In this document: piece by piece, positions 1 to 12,600 of the stretch | How positions within the stretch are numbered: position 1 is the stretch's first letter | Layout of the letters: the number at the start of each line of letters is the position of its first letter | Notes under the pieces: model-generated | Told to the model about the DNA's origin: nothing | Database searches by the model: none | What the model saw: the letters and a program-made list of their open reading frames with translations, nothing else | Source of the DNA: Papiliotrema nemorosa | Taxonomy: Eukaryota > Basidiomycota > Tremellomycetes > Tremellales > Rhynchogastremaceae | Length of the DNA: 64,000 nucleotides | Assembly (NCBI GenBank): GCA_032158125.1 | Contig: JASKOT010000005.1 | Location: forward strand, 744,001-808,000 | Direction of reading: 5' to 3' | Made by a program: the position numbers and the translations under genes

Positions 1-67
1 CGATTGGAGAAACCACTTTTCGACTTCTGTACACCTGCTATCTCACCTTTACGTTTATTAGTCCACC

Positions 68-366
68 ATGTCGGCTCCTCAACCCGTCAACCCTCTGTAT
101 CTCGGCTCGTCTAAATCAGCCAACCAACAGCCTCAAAACCCATTGGTCGCTTTCTGGAAACAACAGGTCATGGCTCCTCAATACCGAGCAGAGAACCTGA
201 TGTATGTCCACTTGCCTTTCCCCTGCATCTTTGAGGCTGTCAACTCTGAGCGGGTCGTCAGTGTACTCACTAATTGTGCAGAATCCTTAAGGCCGCAGCG
301 TTCTTTGTCGGTGGTATCGCCGTGATTCGATCGGGTCTCGGTGCTGCTCTCGTCCCGGTGTTTTAG
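68..366 (+). CDS. Small TOM-complex subunit, Tom6-like
   Basis: Two exons, 68..201 and 282..366, joined across a GTATGT...TGCAG intron, give a protein of about 72 residues. The first half is polar and proline/glutamine-rich. The second half is one hydrophobic segment (about residues 45-68, with AAAFFVGGIAVIRSGLG) that ends almost at the C-terminus, as in tail-anchored outer-membrane proteins. The pattern of asparagine-leucine-isoleucine followed by a short Gly/Ala-rich helix resembles Tom6, a small stabilising subunit of the mitochondrial protein import pore. Tom6 diverges fast, so this is an inference from length, topology and one weak motif; another small single-pass mitochondrial protein is possible. 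Confidence 0.5.
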
Positions 367-629
367 AGTGAGCATTTTAGGATATTCCTATACGGTTCCA
401 ATGTTGATTCTCAGGCTATCAATGGCGTATCAGGAGTGAGAAGGTGTAACAACAGGATGTATGACTAGAGCCAACCCCCAATGAACAGCATACACATCTC
501 AATCGAGAGGTTATCTCACTGCATTCCAAACTTCATTCGCCCTACAGATACGACTATAATGGTTTAATCTCACTAGAACATACAAAATTCAGGCAAATCA
601 CAAGATCCTCAGACCGACATTGAGTCCAT

Positions 630-2210
630 CTAGTTTTGATCGATGATGGCGACCACAGCGTTTTCGTATTTTCCCGTGGTCTCCCCCTCGACAGCTTTCC
701 GCAATGACTTTCCATATGTCGCTTGATACTGACTCTTGATCGCCGCAAATCTTTGCTTGTTCCACGACAAACGGACGAGTCGGTAACACATCCGTTCGTC
801 TTTTGTTCCGAATCCCTCCATGGACGCATAGAGTAACTCGACGTCTCGAACAACCCCCCGGCCATCCGCTTCGGCACCTCGGGCAATGTAGTATAGGCCG
901 TCCTGCATGTGACCAGAGAACTCGGATAGCATCCTTCTCGTCAGCATCATCGGCATCGAGGTTGGTGAGACTGACATTTTGGAGAGAGTCACTTTGTGTC
1001 TCTGCGGGAATGCCTGAGCGATAGCCTGCAAATGGGCGTCTGATCTAGACAGCATGATGCCACAAATGGCAATCTCGTCCTATCTGTCAGCTCTGTAAAA
1101 CCTGCGCCTGCCTGTCAGACTAACGGTTCCGACCTTGCCTGGACCAGCACGATATAAAGTCTCAACATCCTGCTGGACTTGCTGCTGGTTGACAAAGGTG
1201 CTCTCGTCTCGATTGCCTGCCAACGCCATGTTGAACAGTCTACAATGATCAGCTTATCATCTCTCCCCTGTAACGATTCCAAGCTTACCTTTCGGTCTTC
1301 ATGCTCAGCTCGCCTTGAACCACCTTGACAAGATCCTTGCCGTATACTCGTTTGTATCCCTCCTTTAGCAGGAAGATCTCTTGATTCGTTCTGCCCAAGA
1401 GCAGCTCGTTCAGAAGATCCTCGTGCGTTCCGATACCGGCACAGGCTCGATGCAGCAAATGGAGATCACCACCGAGCGGGCCCAGCGATTTGAGTACCAG
1501 CACGTATTCCAGCCTGATCATCAGAGACGACTCTAACGTTCGATAGTTGCAACTCACCACGACGACAGCTCCTTCTCCAAGGTCTTCTTGAGCGATTTGC
1601 CGACTTGCTGTTCATATACCCGACTCAGGATATCAATCTGGAATGCGTCCAGAGGAGCAAGGGTGTTGATCAAGGTGTTCTCATCCGTACCGAAGCCCTG
1701 TCTGTCAGCTTCCCGTATCTCTCATTTATGGCATCAGCAGCTCACTTTGGTCGCCTTTCTAATCCTATCCGCGTCGAATCGCGGGTTGTAACCCGGCAGC
1801 TGGGTTGTAGGTAGCGCAGGAGGCGGAGCGGGTATGGGAGTCCCCAAATACTGCATACCTCCCGCACCCTGTGGTCCTTGAAACTGACCCTGCGGCGGTT
1901 GACCGCCGTACTGTTGAGGAGGGGGTGCACCGTACTGCTGCTGGGATGGTGCGCCGTACGACTGCTGAGGGGGTGGTGGTGCGCCCCATTGTTGCTGCTG
2001 CTGCTGAGGCGCACCATACTGCTGTGGCGGAGGTGCACCCCACTGTTGTTGTTGTGGGGGTGCACCATACTGATTTGGCGGTGCGCCGTATTGGTTAGGT
2101 GGTGGTGCGCCGTACTGGCCTCCGGGAGGTCCACCATACTGCTGTTGAGGTGGAGGAGGTGCGCCCCATTGTTGAGGTTGAGGTGGTCCGCCGTATTGCT
2201 GATTGTACAT
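630..2210 (-). CDS. Annexin with Pro/Gln/Tyr-rich N-terminus (annexin A7/A11 or fungal AnxC type)
   Basis: Five exons on the minus strand (2210..1746, 1697..1558, 1513..1289, 1239..1125, 1079..630) give 464 residues in consistent phase. Residues 1-120 are a low-complexity tail of tandem QYGAPP/QWGAPP-like units, as in annexin A7, A11 and fungal annexin C. The annexin core follows: GFGTDENT opens repeat 1, GIGTHEDLL repeat 2, a KVGTDE-like start repeat 3 and GFGTKDERM repeat 4. These G-x-GT turns are the type II calcium sites of the family, which binds acidic phospholipids in a calcium-dependent way. The tail in relatives mediates self-association or vesicle binding. The start is the only ATG ahead of the repeats. 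Family assignment is firm; the cellular role in this fungus is unknown. Confidence 0.92.
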
Positions 2211-2843
2211 TGTCTGTCTGTAAGGTTGCTAGATATGTGGCGAATGGGTCACAAGATGAGACAAGAGTTGCTCGCGATGAGAAAGCGGAACAAAGGGAGA
2301 TGAGATGGGGGTCTTGGATGTGGCTATATACCTGCGGATCAGCGTACTGTGCTATGCATCAAGGCGGAAGATGGGTATGACATACAATGGCCGGGATGGG
2401 ACAAGTGTTGCTGTGCAGGACAGTGTGGTCTGGCTGAGTGATTTATCGATTAGATAGGAGAATTAGGCACTCTCACACTTGCACAGCTCTCTTGACAAAC
2501 GTCACTGAGGAGGGGGAGATGCCCGATCACACCGGGAAATGGCGGACTATGCCGCCTCTGCCTTTGGCCACTCAATCACGTGATAACCCGTCCCCTGTGT
2601 TCGGTCTTGTCCGGAGCCGGGTTGACGCATTGACCGAGAGAGTCTTTGTGATCTGCAGTATCAGTCAAGGAGATTATCAGACTCGCTCAAGATCCAAAGA
2701 TAATACGACACAGCTCGACAGAGACTAGTCGGGTCAATTGAGCACCGGACGTTCCGCAAGGGATTCTCCTTCGCCGATATACTCCGTGGTCTCACACCGG
2801 AGCATTCAACGCCGTTTCGAAGAGGTACTGTGAGAATCCGATC
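2211..2843. other. Intergenic spacer, divergent promoter region
   Basis: About 630 bases lie between the start codons of the annexin (minus) and Sgf11 (plus) genes. No supported gene is visible. It presumably holds both promoters; I see no clear TATA box or repeat. Confidence 0.5.
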
Positions 2844-4042
2844 ATGTCCGGCAGCAACAACCCAGAGGTGCAGGAGCTCGTGAGTAGATACCCCGATGCT
2901 ATATACAAGACCTCATTGTATAGGCCAGATATGTCTTCACGGAGATCCTGCACGACATCATCCTTACCACGGCAATATCGGCTCATCGCGAAATCAAGCG
3001 AGGAAGGACTATTTGCGGTACATGTGGAACAAGGTAGGTATACACCCGAGGGCGGCATTTGGCTGATGAAGATGTCGATCTCATCAACCATTAGCCCTGC
3101 CCATCGCCTCTTCGTCCTCACTAGCTCCTCCCGGCTCACAAGGTGATCGAGTGACCGCTTCCCCCAGTCGAGCTTCATCGCCTCAGCCTTCCTTGGCAGG
3201 AACGTCCAATTCGGACTCTCGGTCTGGAGGATATATTACCGGTCCAGAAGCAGGAACAGGTGGTTCCACAGGGCGAGGTAGTGGGAGTGGGCGGATTGAA
3301 GCGAATGGAAATGTCTTCTTTGACTGTCTATCATGTGGGAGAAGTGTAAGTGTCTCTTGAGATCATGCTGGATTTCGCTGAAGATAGATCGCATCTACAA
3401 GATATGCTCCTCATCTATCGTCTTGTTTAGGTCTAAATGGCTCTACAAGACGAGCAGCAGCTAGATCGGCCGCTAGCAAAGTGCGCATGGGCGCCAACGA
3501 TCGGTCGAGCCCATCTCCCTATGTCCACAGCGAGAATGGGGATTCAGATGGTGATAGCACGTCGGGCAAAAAGTCAAAGAGTACGTCTGACTTGTCCTCA
3601 TCTCCCACACTGACCGGTCAGAAGGGAGCAACGGCAGTATCAAACGAGGCATGTCACCCTCCAAACCTCCTTCCAGTGTTCTCGGCAAAAAGTCGAAATT
3701 CTCTTCCCGTGCCACAACTCCCACTCCGACAGCTCCTCGACCTTCCCTTCCGCCCTCAAAACTGGGGCTTCAGTCCACCACGGGAGCAAAGGACGATGCA
3801 CGATCGCCTGCTTCACCTCCTTCTCCCGGATACTCAATGGTTTCTAGTCAGGGCACGACCGGGCAATCTAGTCAGAAGAAATTACCTGGCTCCAGCAGTT
3901 TCGCCATGGCCATGGATGTGGACGATCCGGATGCTGGAGGTAAGTCCCACCTGTATCCATCAATCATACGACACTAAGGATAGGCGGAGAATACGTCCCA
4001 GATGATGGGGACCTTTCAAGTGAAGGTCCAGACGACTACTGA
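2844..4042 (+). CDS. SGF11: SAGA deubiquitinase-module subunit Sgf11
   Basis: Six exons (2844..2879, 2924..3033, 3072..3345, 3388..3580, 3622..3939, 3984..4042) give 329 residues. The N-terminal helix ends in AISAHREIKRG, matching the Sgf11/ATXN7L3 helix that docks on the deubiquitinase module. Around residue 140 lies the family's zinc finger: FFDCLSCGRS-IASTRYAPHLSSCLG, split by an intron, with Cys-x2-Cys...His...Cys ligands. In SAGA this finger anchors Ubp8 to the H2A/H2B acidic patch so that ubiquitin is removed from H2B. The rest is Ser/Pro-rich, with a short acidic C-terminus. The second intron (3034..3071, 38 nt) is inferred because it is the only join that keeps the frame open, so that boundary is the weakest. 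Confidence 0.85.
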
Positions 4043-4659
4043 TCGAGTATACAATGGTGGCATTCTACAAAAACAGCATGCGTGTCGAATGAGGTCTACC
4101 CGAACCATCAACTGTCTGTAAAACGATTTCATACGTGTTTCAACCCATCGTTGGTCTGGCTATTCCTGTATTTACCTTGTGCCCCGACAAGGCTATCATG
4201 AAACTCATTTATGCCAGTCCTGGACCCAGACTATTGGGTGGGACCACCATGCTGCAAAGGCAACAGGCGAATGATTAACCAGCGCAGGAAGACCTGTGGG
4301 ATGTTGTGAGAGGGGCGTGGTATCGCAGAAGGTCTGTGCGCATGACGCCCTGTAATCCCGTGGACCGTCTTCATTGCCGAATTCTCCTTGATTCCACATT
4401 CATTTACTCATTCAAACCACATCAGGCCACGCTATCGGTTGTATGGTGTACCAAACAACGCGACTGCATCGTGGGACGGCTCCCTGAAGATTGGTCGAGA
4501 TCGATATCACACCCCAATTCGAGAAGGACCCCTTTTCTTCTCAGCAGTCTTGACGAATCCTCTCGCACTCGCGATTCTGCCCTTTGTTCCCCTTCACTCA
4601 TCTTGCGAGGGTGTCTGGACGTCGAGCGGACATCGCATAGAGGTATCGAATACGGCGTG
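4043..4659. other. Intergenic spacer
   Basis: About 600 bases separate the Sgf11 stop from the next assigned start. Open frames here are short and match nothing I recognise. The DUF6534-like gene could begin a little upstream of the start I chose. Confidence 0.4.
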
Positions 4660-6374
4660 ATGGCAGACGCGAATTGGCTTGCACAAGGGTCTCCCTTGGC
4701 GATCGGGGGGCATGGGGCACCGAGTATACCAAGCAACTTTGGGGTAGTATGTGCACCTCACTTGTTCCTCCGATCTCTTTCATCGAAGGGAAAGTTGATG
4801 GGACGCAGTATGGGCCCATCGCGATTGGTACATATGTGGGTGCGTTCGGAGCTGGTGCCATGGTGGTGAGCCATCTTTCGCGACTTGCCTGAAATAGCTA
4901 ATAAGGCTAGCTAGGGGTCAGTGCTCGGCGTGCTGTCGATAGTGAGGCGTCTGATGGTATAGACTGCAATGTACCTTGAAAGATGGCCACAGGAGAAACG
5001 ATGGATCAAGGCTCTCGTAAGCCACATCTCGTGTCCGTATTTCACCACACTGACCGCCCTATAGTTGATCGTGAGTCGAGTCACTGTTGGGAGGCCCTCA
5101 CTGACTTTAAGACCATTGCAGCATTGTGTGCCGGTCAATGTGCATGTGATTGCTCGCGACTCCTCAAAATCACAATCTACCACCAATCCCTGGCTTACGT
5201 GTGTCTCCGCACTTAGTAAAGCTTATATCCAGTTTATCGATACGAAAGCCAGGCCCGAAGAAGTCATTGCGCCCGTGTTCAACATGTTGATCTGCACCAT
5301 GGTACAAGCCTTCTTGGTTTTTCGATGTTCCAAAGTCTTACAGATCGCTCTGCCACCTTCGAACAGAGGATCTATGGGGTATACACTCCGAGTGTGGGGA
5401 ACAGTCGGGTTCCTCATCGTGTGTGTGGCGTTGTGCTTTGGTGCCGGATTGGGAGCTGCAATTTCGATACATGTGAGCTGCTTCGTGTTCTTGCGGTGGT
5501 AGCTGACAATCAGTTTTTGCCCAACTAGTCAGGTTGTGCATTCATACTCGAACAAGAGACTCATCAATAGCATATATGCGAACCGGTCAATCGACTCGAC
5601 GGGTACATTCCCCACGCTGGCGACCATCTGGCTCAGCTCTACGGCCGTCCGTCAAATTGGGGAGCTCTGCTAATGTCAGGCCACGGACGTTTTGATCAGC
5701 TCGATTATGGTCTTCGAGCTCTGGCATGCTAATGTGAGCTGAAGATCATCGTGTCGGAATCACAGCTTACATTGTAGCGAAAAGAAGAGTCGAGCAGGAT
5801 GATCAGTGGAATGCTTCAGGTCGCCATGCAGGGTGGTGTTCTGGTCACCGCCTTGCAGATCGCCACACTGGTTACCTACCTCAAACAGTGAGCGTCTATT
5901 GCTTTGAGCCCCTTTCCTCACCTTACGAACAGCAACTCTGCATGGTCAGATTTTCCTACCATATTCATCGCCAAGGTCTACTCACTCACGCTCCTCGCCA
6001 CTCTCGCCATCCCCCGCAGTACCGCTGCTCCCGTCAGACGACACACTCGACCCTCGCCTCGTCGACCTTACTCTGCTTCCATGCCCATCCCAATGACCGT
6101 CCCCCGAGTGACAGACTCTTGGCGAACACATGTACCTGAATTGGCTGTGCCCTCTCCGGCGCGAGGCGGTAGAGGTGGATACGACGTGATCAATGGTTGG
6201 CAGGATGGTAGCTCTTCAGCTAATCTCTCTTCGGCATATCGGTGGGACCTCAGATCTCCCATGGCCATCGGTGATGGTTCAGGTCGTCTGAGGGAAAAGG
6301 CGAAGGACCACGGCGAATCGACTCAAGGGAGTGAAGACGATGGGAAGATTTATGGAGTCTTAGATTATGTTTGA
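4660..6374 (+). CDS. Seven-transmembrane protein of the basidiomycete DUF6534 type
   Basis: Successive exons carry the hallmarks of this family: a first helix with GPIAIGTYVGAFGAG, then a short TAMYLERWP stretch, a fourth-helix region with NMLICTMVQAFLVFRCSKVL, a Gly-rich helix (WGTVGFLIVCVALCFGAG), ATIWLSSTAV, ATDVLISSIMVFELW, MQGGVLVTALQIATLVTYL and a last helix DFPTIFIAKVYSLTLLATL. A soluble tail of about 110 residues, rich in Ser/Gly/Pro, follows and ends at the stop at 6372-6374. The order of seven hydrophobic segments and the alternation with polar loops fit DUF6534, a receptor-like family expanded in basidiomycetes with no known ligand. The first intron junction (around 4744-4788) is unresolved because phase does not close with the best donor, so the N-terminal 30 residues are uncertain. 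Confidence 0.7.
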
Positions 6375-6617
6375 AAGACCAAGAAGGTTTTGAGTCTCTG
6401 AGCTTGCAAAGACACGAATCTTCTAGCTCTTCATGTACGCCTGTTGTTGAGGTTGTACAAGATGTATACTACGTTCATGTGAAACGCGATCAAACGATCG
6501 AACGTTTCTGGCACGGCATGTCTCGCCAGGTCATTGTATGTGCATATCGTCATCGAAGTCCGCACGTCCGCTTCGATTTCGGAAGGCAGGGGCGGTGGGC
6601 GGATTGTTTCTGTACAT

Positions 6618-8250
6618 CTATATCCACCATTTACCCCATAGCACCCCCTCAATCAAGCTAAAGTGTCCATTCCCCTCCCATACATACAACCTCATCCTTC
6701 CCACTCCAGACACATACCAGGCCGAACACCAAAATAGCCAAGTCCAGACTATCAGAAAGCTGATAGCCCTCTCGATAAAGACCAGTCTCGAGCTCTCGGT
6801 ACCTCGCTGTATACCTCCCCGAAGTTTGAAGCGGCGGTAAGAGCGCTTGATTACCGCTTCGACGACTAACGCAATCGGCTGTACCGAGAAAAAGGGAGTG
6901 ACATAGATGATATTTGAGATCTCCAGCCGTAGCGAACTGGCCCCTCTTGGTCCATCATTCAGGCGGAGAAGAATTGCTGGTAGATCATGCAGGAGCCCGC
7001 TGAGAGTGAAGACGATCAAGCTCTTGATCAGGTTTGACAAGGCGATTCGCCAGGTTGGGATCCGGGACGCAGGCGCCGTGGGAAGTGGATGGCTCGGCGA
7101 GACACTCCGCGATGTGATAGGGGTGATCCCAGGTGGTGTCGGTGAGGGTGTGACTGCTCCACTGGAGAAGACCGATTCCGTCGTAGCTTCTGTCCTGTAA
7201 ATGGGAACGTATGGGTGTCTGGTAATGTTGGACCGAGGAAGTCGGAGAATCTTTTCGCCTATCCCTACCCATCCAATCTGCTCAAACCATCGTCTTCCGC
7301 CGTTGTTCCAAAACTGTTCATGAGCTCAAACATTCTAGTATCGCCTGCCCGCTCACCCTTGACCATACGGTCGATAGTCCGGGATACACCCAGATCTCCT
7401 TCAATCCTCCAAATATGGGAGGCCAGCCCCATGGACTCCAGAACTCTCCTTCACGGCCTAGCCACCCACCCAGCAGTACCGCAACGATGGAAAGTGGGAT
7501 GTATACATTATTGAGGATCCACCATACCCTCGCTACTACTGCCAAGTGGATCCCTATGGCCTCACGAAAGCTCAGGGCGGAGTATGACGTTGTACCCGAA
7601 AAGAAGCGGTAAGCATGATACCGCATGTATGTCTTTGTACAGTCGCCGACTAGGAAGATGACGGGGATGAAAGGGAGTTGGTGTTTCACAAATGACCAGC
7701 GGGAAGATGTCGGGGTAAAAGGCGGGTTGAGGCCCTTGGCCGAGATGGGCGAAGTGAATGACCAACCGATACCTCTCCAAGAGAAGTATAGGGAGAATGC
7801 CCAGAAGTACTTGGCGAGTGTCCAAGGGGGAGGTATATCCTCTCGAACAAGGTTGATGACTTGTTTACTATTTTGTGTGGTGGCTGTTGGGGTTGTTCGA
7901 TAGACCGTATGTTCCGGTGTAAAGAACGTATGGTCAATCAGCCGCATGATACAGGCAACTAGACAATTAGCGGGGATCTCTAAGGATCGGGGAGACTGAC
8001 GCAAGAGTGCAACAACACCCCATTGATCCTCTGGGTGTGGGTGTATAGGCACATATGTTACCCAACAGTAACACACCAGTATAAGCGGGAAAGCCACAGC
8101 TCTTCGAAAGAGCAACCATGATGATGTAGGAGGGGTGATCAGCATGCCCATGTGAAGAGCGGCCGTCGCGAAGCCGAGCAAATAATGGATCGGCTCGACA
8201 GGGTACCTGGTGGGAAGCCCATCCGTCGAGAGGTTGACGTCCCAGCCCAT
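6618..8250 (-). CDS. Wax-synthase-like membrane-bound O-acyltransferase (MBOAT family)
   Basis: Two exons (8250..7357 and 7313..6618, 43-nt intron) give 529 residues with multiple hydrophobic segments. The motif pair expected for the wax synthase branch is present: WPPIFGGL followed after the intron by SRFWNNGGRRWFEQ (equivalent to the FWGRRWHQ block), and later TLSGLLHDLP, whose His is the presumed MBOAT active-site residue. Proteins of this branch move acyl chains from acyl-CoA to alcohols or hydroxyls in the ER membrane; in basidiomycetes they are also found in terpenoid clusters, but no such cluster surrounds this one. Substrate cannot be inferred. The gene is convergent with the DUF6534-like gene. 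Confidence 0.8.
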
Positions 8251-8457
8251 GGTGATGTGAGAGGTGAAGGGGAAGAACGCATGATCAGCGTTGAAAGTAT
8301 CATTTTAACCATCTGAAACGCGACATGTGTTTCGGTCGACCGGCATGACCACGTGTCGATTGGGTATGCAGCTATGCATCGGTAGGGTTCTCAGTATATA
8401 TGCATACATAATGGTCCAGGAGTCAATGTTGTACAACAGTGAAGTAAATTACTCTGA

Positions 8458-9294
8458 TCACGGAATTCTTCCGTCGAGGATGAGGTGGTTGGGCTCAATC
8501 ATCCCTCCACGCAACCTCGCCTCGGGACCATCTCTCCGCCCATATCGCTCTCTTGTGATAGACTTTTCGCGCCGCCTTGAACTCTTGTATGAACTCATCC
8601 ACGGACCGATTGGCAGGCTAAAAGTTAACGACATGTCTTTGGCATTACCAAGGGTGAGTGAAACGTTACTTACTCGATCAGCGCTTGAGAAGCCTTCTTG
8701 TCCCGGTGCAGGCGAGTCTACCCGTGACGTGTACCCACTCGCTCCGCCATATACTGCCGATCCAGAACCACCTAATGATCTACCCTCGATGAAAGCACTA
8801 GCCAGTTTCTCGGATGTATCGTCTTGAGCAGTCAAAGCATGTCGAAGCCGCATGTGTAAGAATGATGGTCGAGTCCGCTCTTCATCAGCTCATATACTCA
8901 TGCAGAGCAGATTGCCAGCAATGATCTGTTGGAATAATGCTACGCACCTGGTAAAGATTCGTCTGGGCTTTCTCGATATCCGCCCACCTCGCCTTCATTC
9001 CCTCTGCGTGCGCGTAACTCTGCGCCGTAGCGTCTCTCAGGGCGAACAACTCATCTCGCAAATCCATATTCCGTTCTTATCGTCAGTATCATTCGGCAGG
9101 ATCACAAGAGATGACTCACTGGCCATCTGATCATTCTCCTTGCCTAATCGCTCGACCTCCGCCGCGAGCTCTTGGACCTCGGGAAGGGTGAACAAGAATG
9201 CTTCGGTGAGCTGAGGTGAGGATAATAGGTCTTTCAGGAACGATGGAGGATACGCCGCCAGAGATGGAAACTGCTGTAGAAGAGGAGTCGACAT
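8458..9294 (-). CDS. VPS37: ESCRT-I subunit Vps37 (Mod(r) domain)
   Basis: Three exons (9294..9120, 9075..8948, 8877..8458) give 240 residues. Residues 1-150 form a mostly helical Mod(r) domain: FPSLAAYPPSFLKDLLSSP at the N-terminus, then a coiled coil (LPEVQELAAEVERLGKEND), and the family signature FLHMRLRHALTAQDDTSEKL followed by a Ser/Gly-rich tail. Vps37 is a stalk subunit of ESCRT-I, which with Vps23 and Vps28 sorts ubiquitinated cargo into multivesicular bodies. The C-terminal 90 residues look disordered. The gene starts head to head with the lipase at 9613, leaving about 320 bp for both promoters. Confidence 0.85.
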
Positions 9295-9612
9295 GTTGAG
9301 CGGGTGATGGATGGGAGGTGTGAGCTGCTAGGGTATGGTGTATAGTCGGGTGATGATGGGATGGGTGTAGCGGGGCCCACCAATTTGCCACCCACCCAGT
9401 CTCGATATGTTTCGACGTCACCACTTCTGACAGAGGGGAGGGGAGCAATATCTCACTACAACAACCTCGACACCAACCCTCTGATCGACCATTGCCTGTG
9501 CAAAGATTCTTGATCGCAAACGGAGAGGACATCCTGGCACGGTACTGTGATGAGTCTCACGTGAAGAAGTGTCGTACAAAGATAATCCACCTGAATGGAC
9601 GTCAGAGCAATC
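9295..9612. promoter_or_regulatory. Shared divergent promoter region of VPS37 and the lipase
   Basis: The two start codons face away from each other across 318 bases with no open frame of interest. The region must hold both promoters. I see no convincing TATA box, so this is inferred from layout only. Confidence 0.4.
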
Positions 9613-12600
9613 ATGTCCACTTCGACGACATCTTCGACATCGCTACCTGTGCAGATGGCTGAGGACGAAATCTGGGACGTAAACTATGCCAACAAAGAGT
9701 GAGCTTTTCATTTTGCGGTCCGATAATAGGCAAATGTCTAATCACCCTACGATGCGAGCTGATGCAAAAGACACCTTCAAGCCTTCGCTCGAGCTCTGGC
9801 GACCAACGATTCTGGTCCTATAGAAGGGGATGTATCGCCTGCATCACCTCGATCTCCCCCTTCAAACTTGGAAACAGACAATGTCGAAGGGAAGAAAAGC
9901 TCCAGCTCGAGCCAAACTTGGAAGTATGGACCGGATAACGGATCTACGTTGGGCGGAGAGCTACAGAATGGCAGTGGGAGAGAACGTGTGGAGAAGTTGA
10001 CTGCGACATCTGACTTTGCAGTGAGTGATCTTCACCCATACTCTCTGTTCTGACCGATGCAGCCCATCCATCAACGTGTCTCACGGTATGTAAGGTTCCA
10101 TTTGTCGAGAATCTCAACCGCAACCAGGAGACTAATCTTGCTAGTCGACGAACACGTTCAGCTCAACAAGGCTTAACATACCACCTCCTTCGTTGGCCCA
10201 TACTAGTCAGTTGGTCACATATAGGCTTGATAGGAAATATTGACCATGCAGGGATTCATCTTCACCATCATCTATTTTGAGTTCGGCCTTTATGTTGTCA
10301 TCCGGCAGATCGTCAATGCTTTCGAGTATCTCGTAGCATGGAGAGGATACAAGTCCTCCATACGAGCCGAAATGCGCAAAGCAAAGACGTACGATGAATG
10401 GGTCGATGCAGCGAAGAAGCTGGATACATATTTGGGATTCGACGAATGGAAGGATGTCGAGGAGGATTCATACTTTGATCATACGCTCGTGAGCTGGTGA
10501 TGCCTGAACGGGCCTTTGATAGCTCACAACTAGGTTCGGCGAGTCAGGAGGACACTCACTCGCTTGAGGAATGCTGGAGACGCGAGAGGACTCATGGACG
10601 CTCTGGCCGTCTGTGTCAGGAGCAACTTTGCAGGAACAGAGGGTGTCAAGATGTACAGCGAGGTGAGCCGTCGATGCCTGTTCTCGCGGGCGTCACTGAC
10701 AGCAGACATTTTATGGGACGAAGAAGGTGGTCGAGAGTCACGTCAAAGAGGTCGCAGCGTGTCTGGACTTTATCAGGACGTCCACCGATGTGTCGTTGGA
10801 GGAGAAACGAGCCTTCTTTCGAGCAGTCAACAAGAATTATGGTGCTAGTGCGCTGTGTCTGTCCGGAGGGGCATCCTTTGGATACTACCAGTCAGCTTTC
10901 TCGCTTGTTCCAAGGTGAAAACTAATTCACAGTTTCGGTGTCATCAAAGCTTTCCTCGAGGCAGATCTCCTACCTCGGATCGTGACTGGTACATCAGCGG
11001 GTGGCCTGGTCGCAGCTTTACTGTGTACTCGCACGAATGATGAGCTCAAAGATCTCTTGGTGCCTAAACTGGCGGACAAGATTACCGCTTGTTCGGATCC
11101 CTTTTCCGTCTGGTTCAAGCGATTCCGGAAGACTGGAGCGAGGTTTGATAGTGTCGAATGGGCGGAAAAGGTGAGTACCTCCACATGCCTCTGAAGTGTC
11201 GTACCGGACTGATGAAGAGGCGATGTTTTTCACGAGAGGCTCTTTGACATTCAAAGAGGCATACGAAAGGACAGGGAGGGCGCTGAACGTCTCTGTCGTG
11301 CCCTCTGATCGTCATTCGTGAGTGTCTCATCAGGACGTCATCTCTGAGGACTCACGCGACAGCCCTACCATCCTGCTCAATCATCTCACGGCTCCAAATT
11401 GTTTGATCTGGTCTGCCATCCTTGCCAGCGCAGCCGTGCCCGGTATCATGAACCCCGTAAGCAGCTCATTGTGGACTCATCTCACACACAGGTGGTTCTT
11501 ATGGCCAAAGACCGGAATGGACAAATCAAGCCTCATAATCTGGGCGGATCTCGCTTTAAAGATGGAAGTTTACGGGAAGACATCCCGCTAGGAAGTCTTC
11601 ACACTCAATTCAACTGCAACTTCTCGATTGTGTCGCAAACTAATCCTCACATCCACTTGTTCTTCTTCGCTCCAAGGGGGTCTGTCGGTGAGTGCGAAAT
11701 GTCTGCGTGGTTATGGGACTTTAATGAGCAGGTCGTCCGGTTGCTCATCGGAAAGGCAAGGGTGAGCTTCTTTTCACGCGATACGAATCAAGCTGATAGA
11801 CAGGCTGGAGGGGAGGATTTGTGCTTTCAGCTCTGGAGTCGTACATCAAGCTGGATCTCACCAAGCATTTCAAGGTGAGATACTGCAAAAGATAGTGTAC
11901 AAGATAGAACTAAAACACAGGTGATTCGAGATCTGGACTTACTGCCGCAACTTTTACAGAGTGATTGGAGTGGTGTCTTCCTGCAACGGTTCTCGGGTGA
12001 CCTGACCTTGACGCCGAGAAGCACTCTTGGAGTAAGCCGATGCCTTGTTTTGAAGAATCACCACTCACCTCAGGACTGGTTCCGAATTCTATCAGATCCA
12101 AATCGGCAACAGCTGGCGAGAATGATGGACGTCGGACAGAGGGTGACCTGGCCAGCACTCAGGATGGTGCATAACAGGATGCTTATCGAGGTATGACATC
12201 TCGGCCTTGGCAAGCGTTGGGCATTCAAAGCTGATATGCAGCGGGCCATCTTGAGGGGCCGAACAGAAGTGCGCCAAGCACTGCAAAGGGATCGAACAAC
12301 CATCGACACTGACAATCGGGACGGAGAGCGACCCATCGAGGGCCTTCCGGGCTTTGCTCAAGTGCCCATCGAGTCAGATGCCGATGCTGGCTTTGCCCTC
12401 CGTTCTCGAAAAGCCAAGACTACTCGACCTCAGGTTTCCGGCGTCGAAACGGGCTCCCGGGATAGCCCTCTGCGAAATCGAAGAGGTGCAGGTCGCCCAT
12501 TTCCCAAAAACATGCAGCTTGCACCAGACAAGGGGTACTCGTCCTCACTTGGTAATACTCTGCGTCACGTCCGGGCGTCCTCCTTGTCAGCCTTCGCCAG

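Noticed and set aside
3018..3033. Possible second zinc motif CGTCGTRC in Sgf11
   Set aside because: It lies at an uncertain exon end and has no partner ligands; likely a chance pattern.
6618..8250. Terpenoid or other secondary-metabolite cluster around the wax-synthase-like gene
   Set aside because: No cyclase, P450, polyketide synthase or transporter is found next to it.
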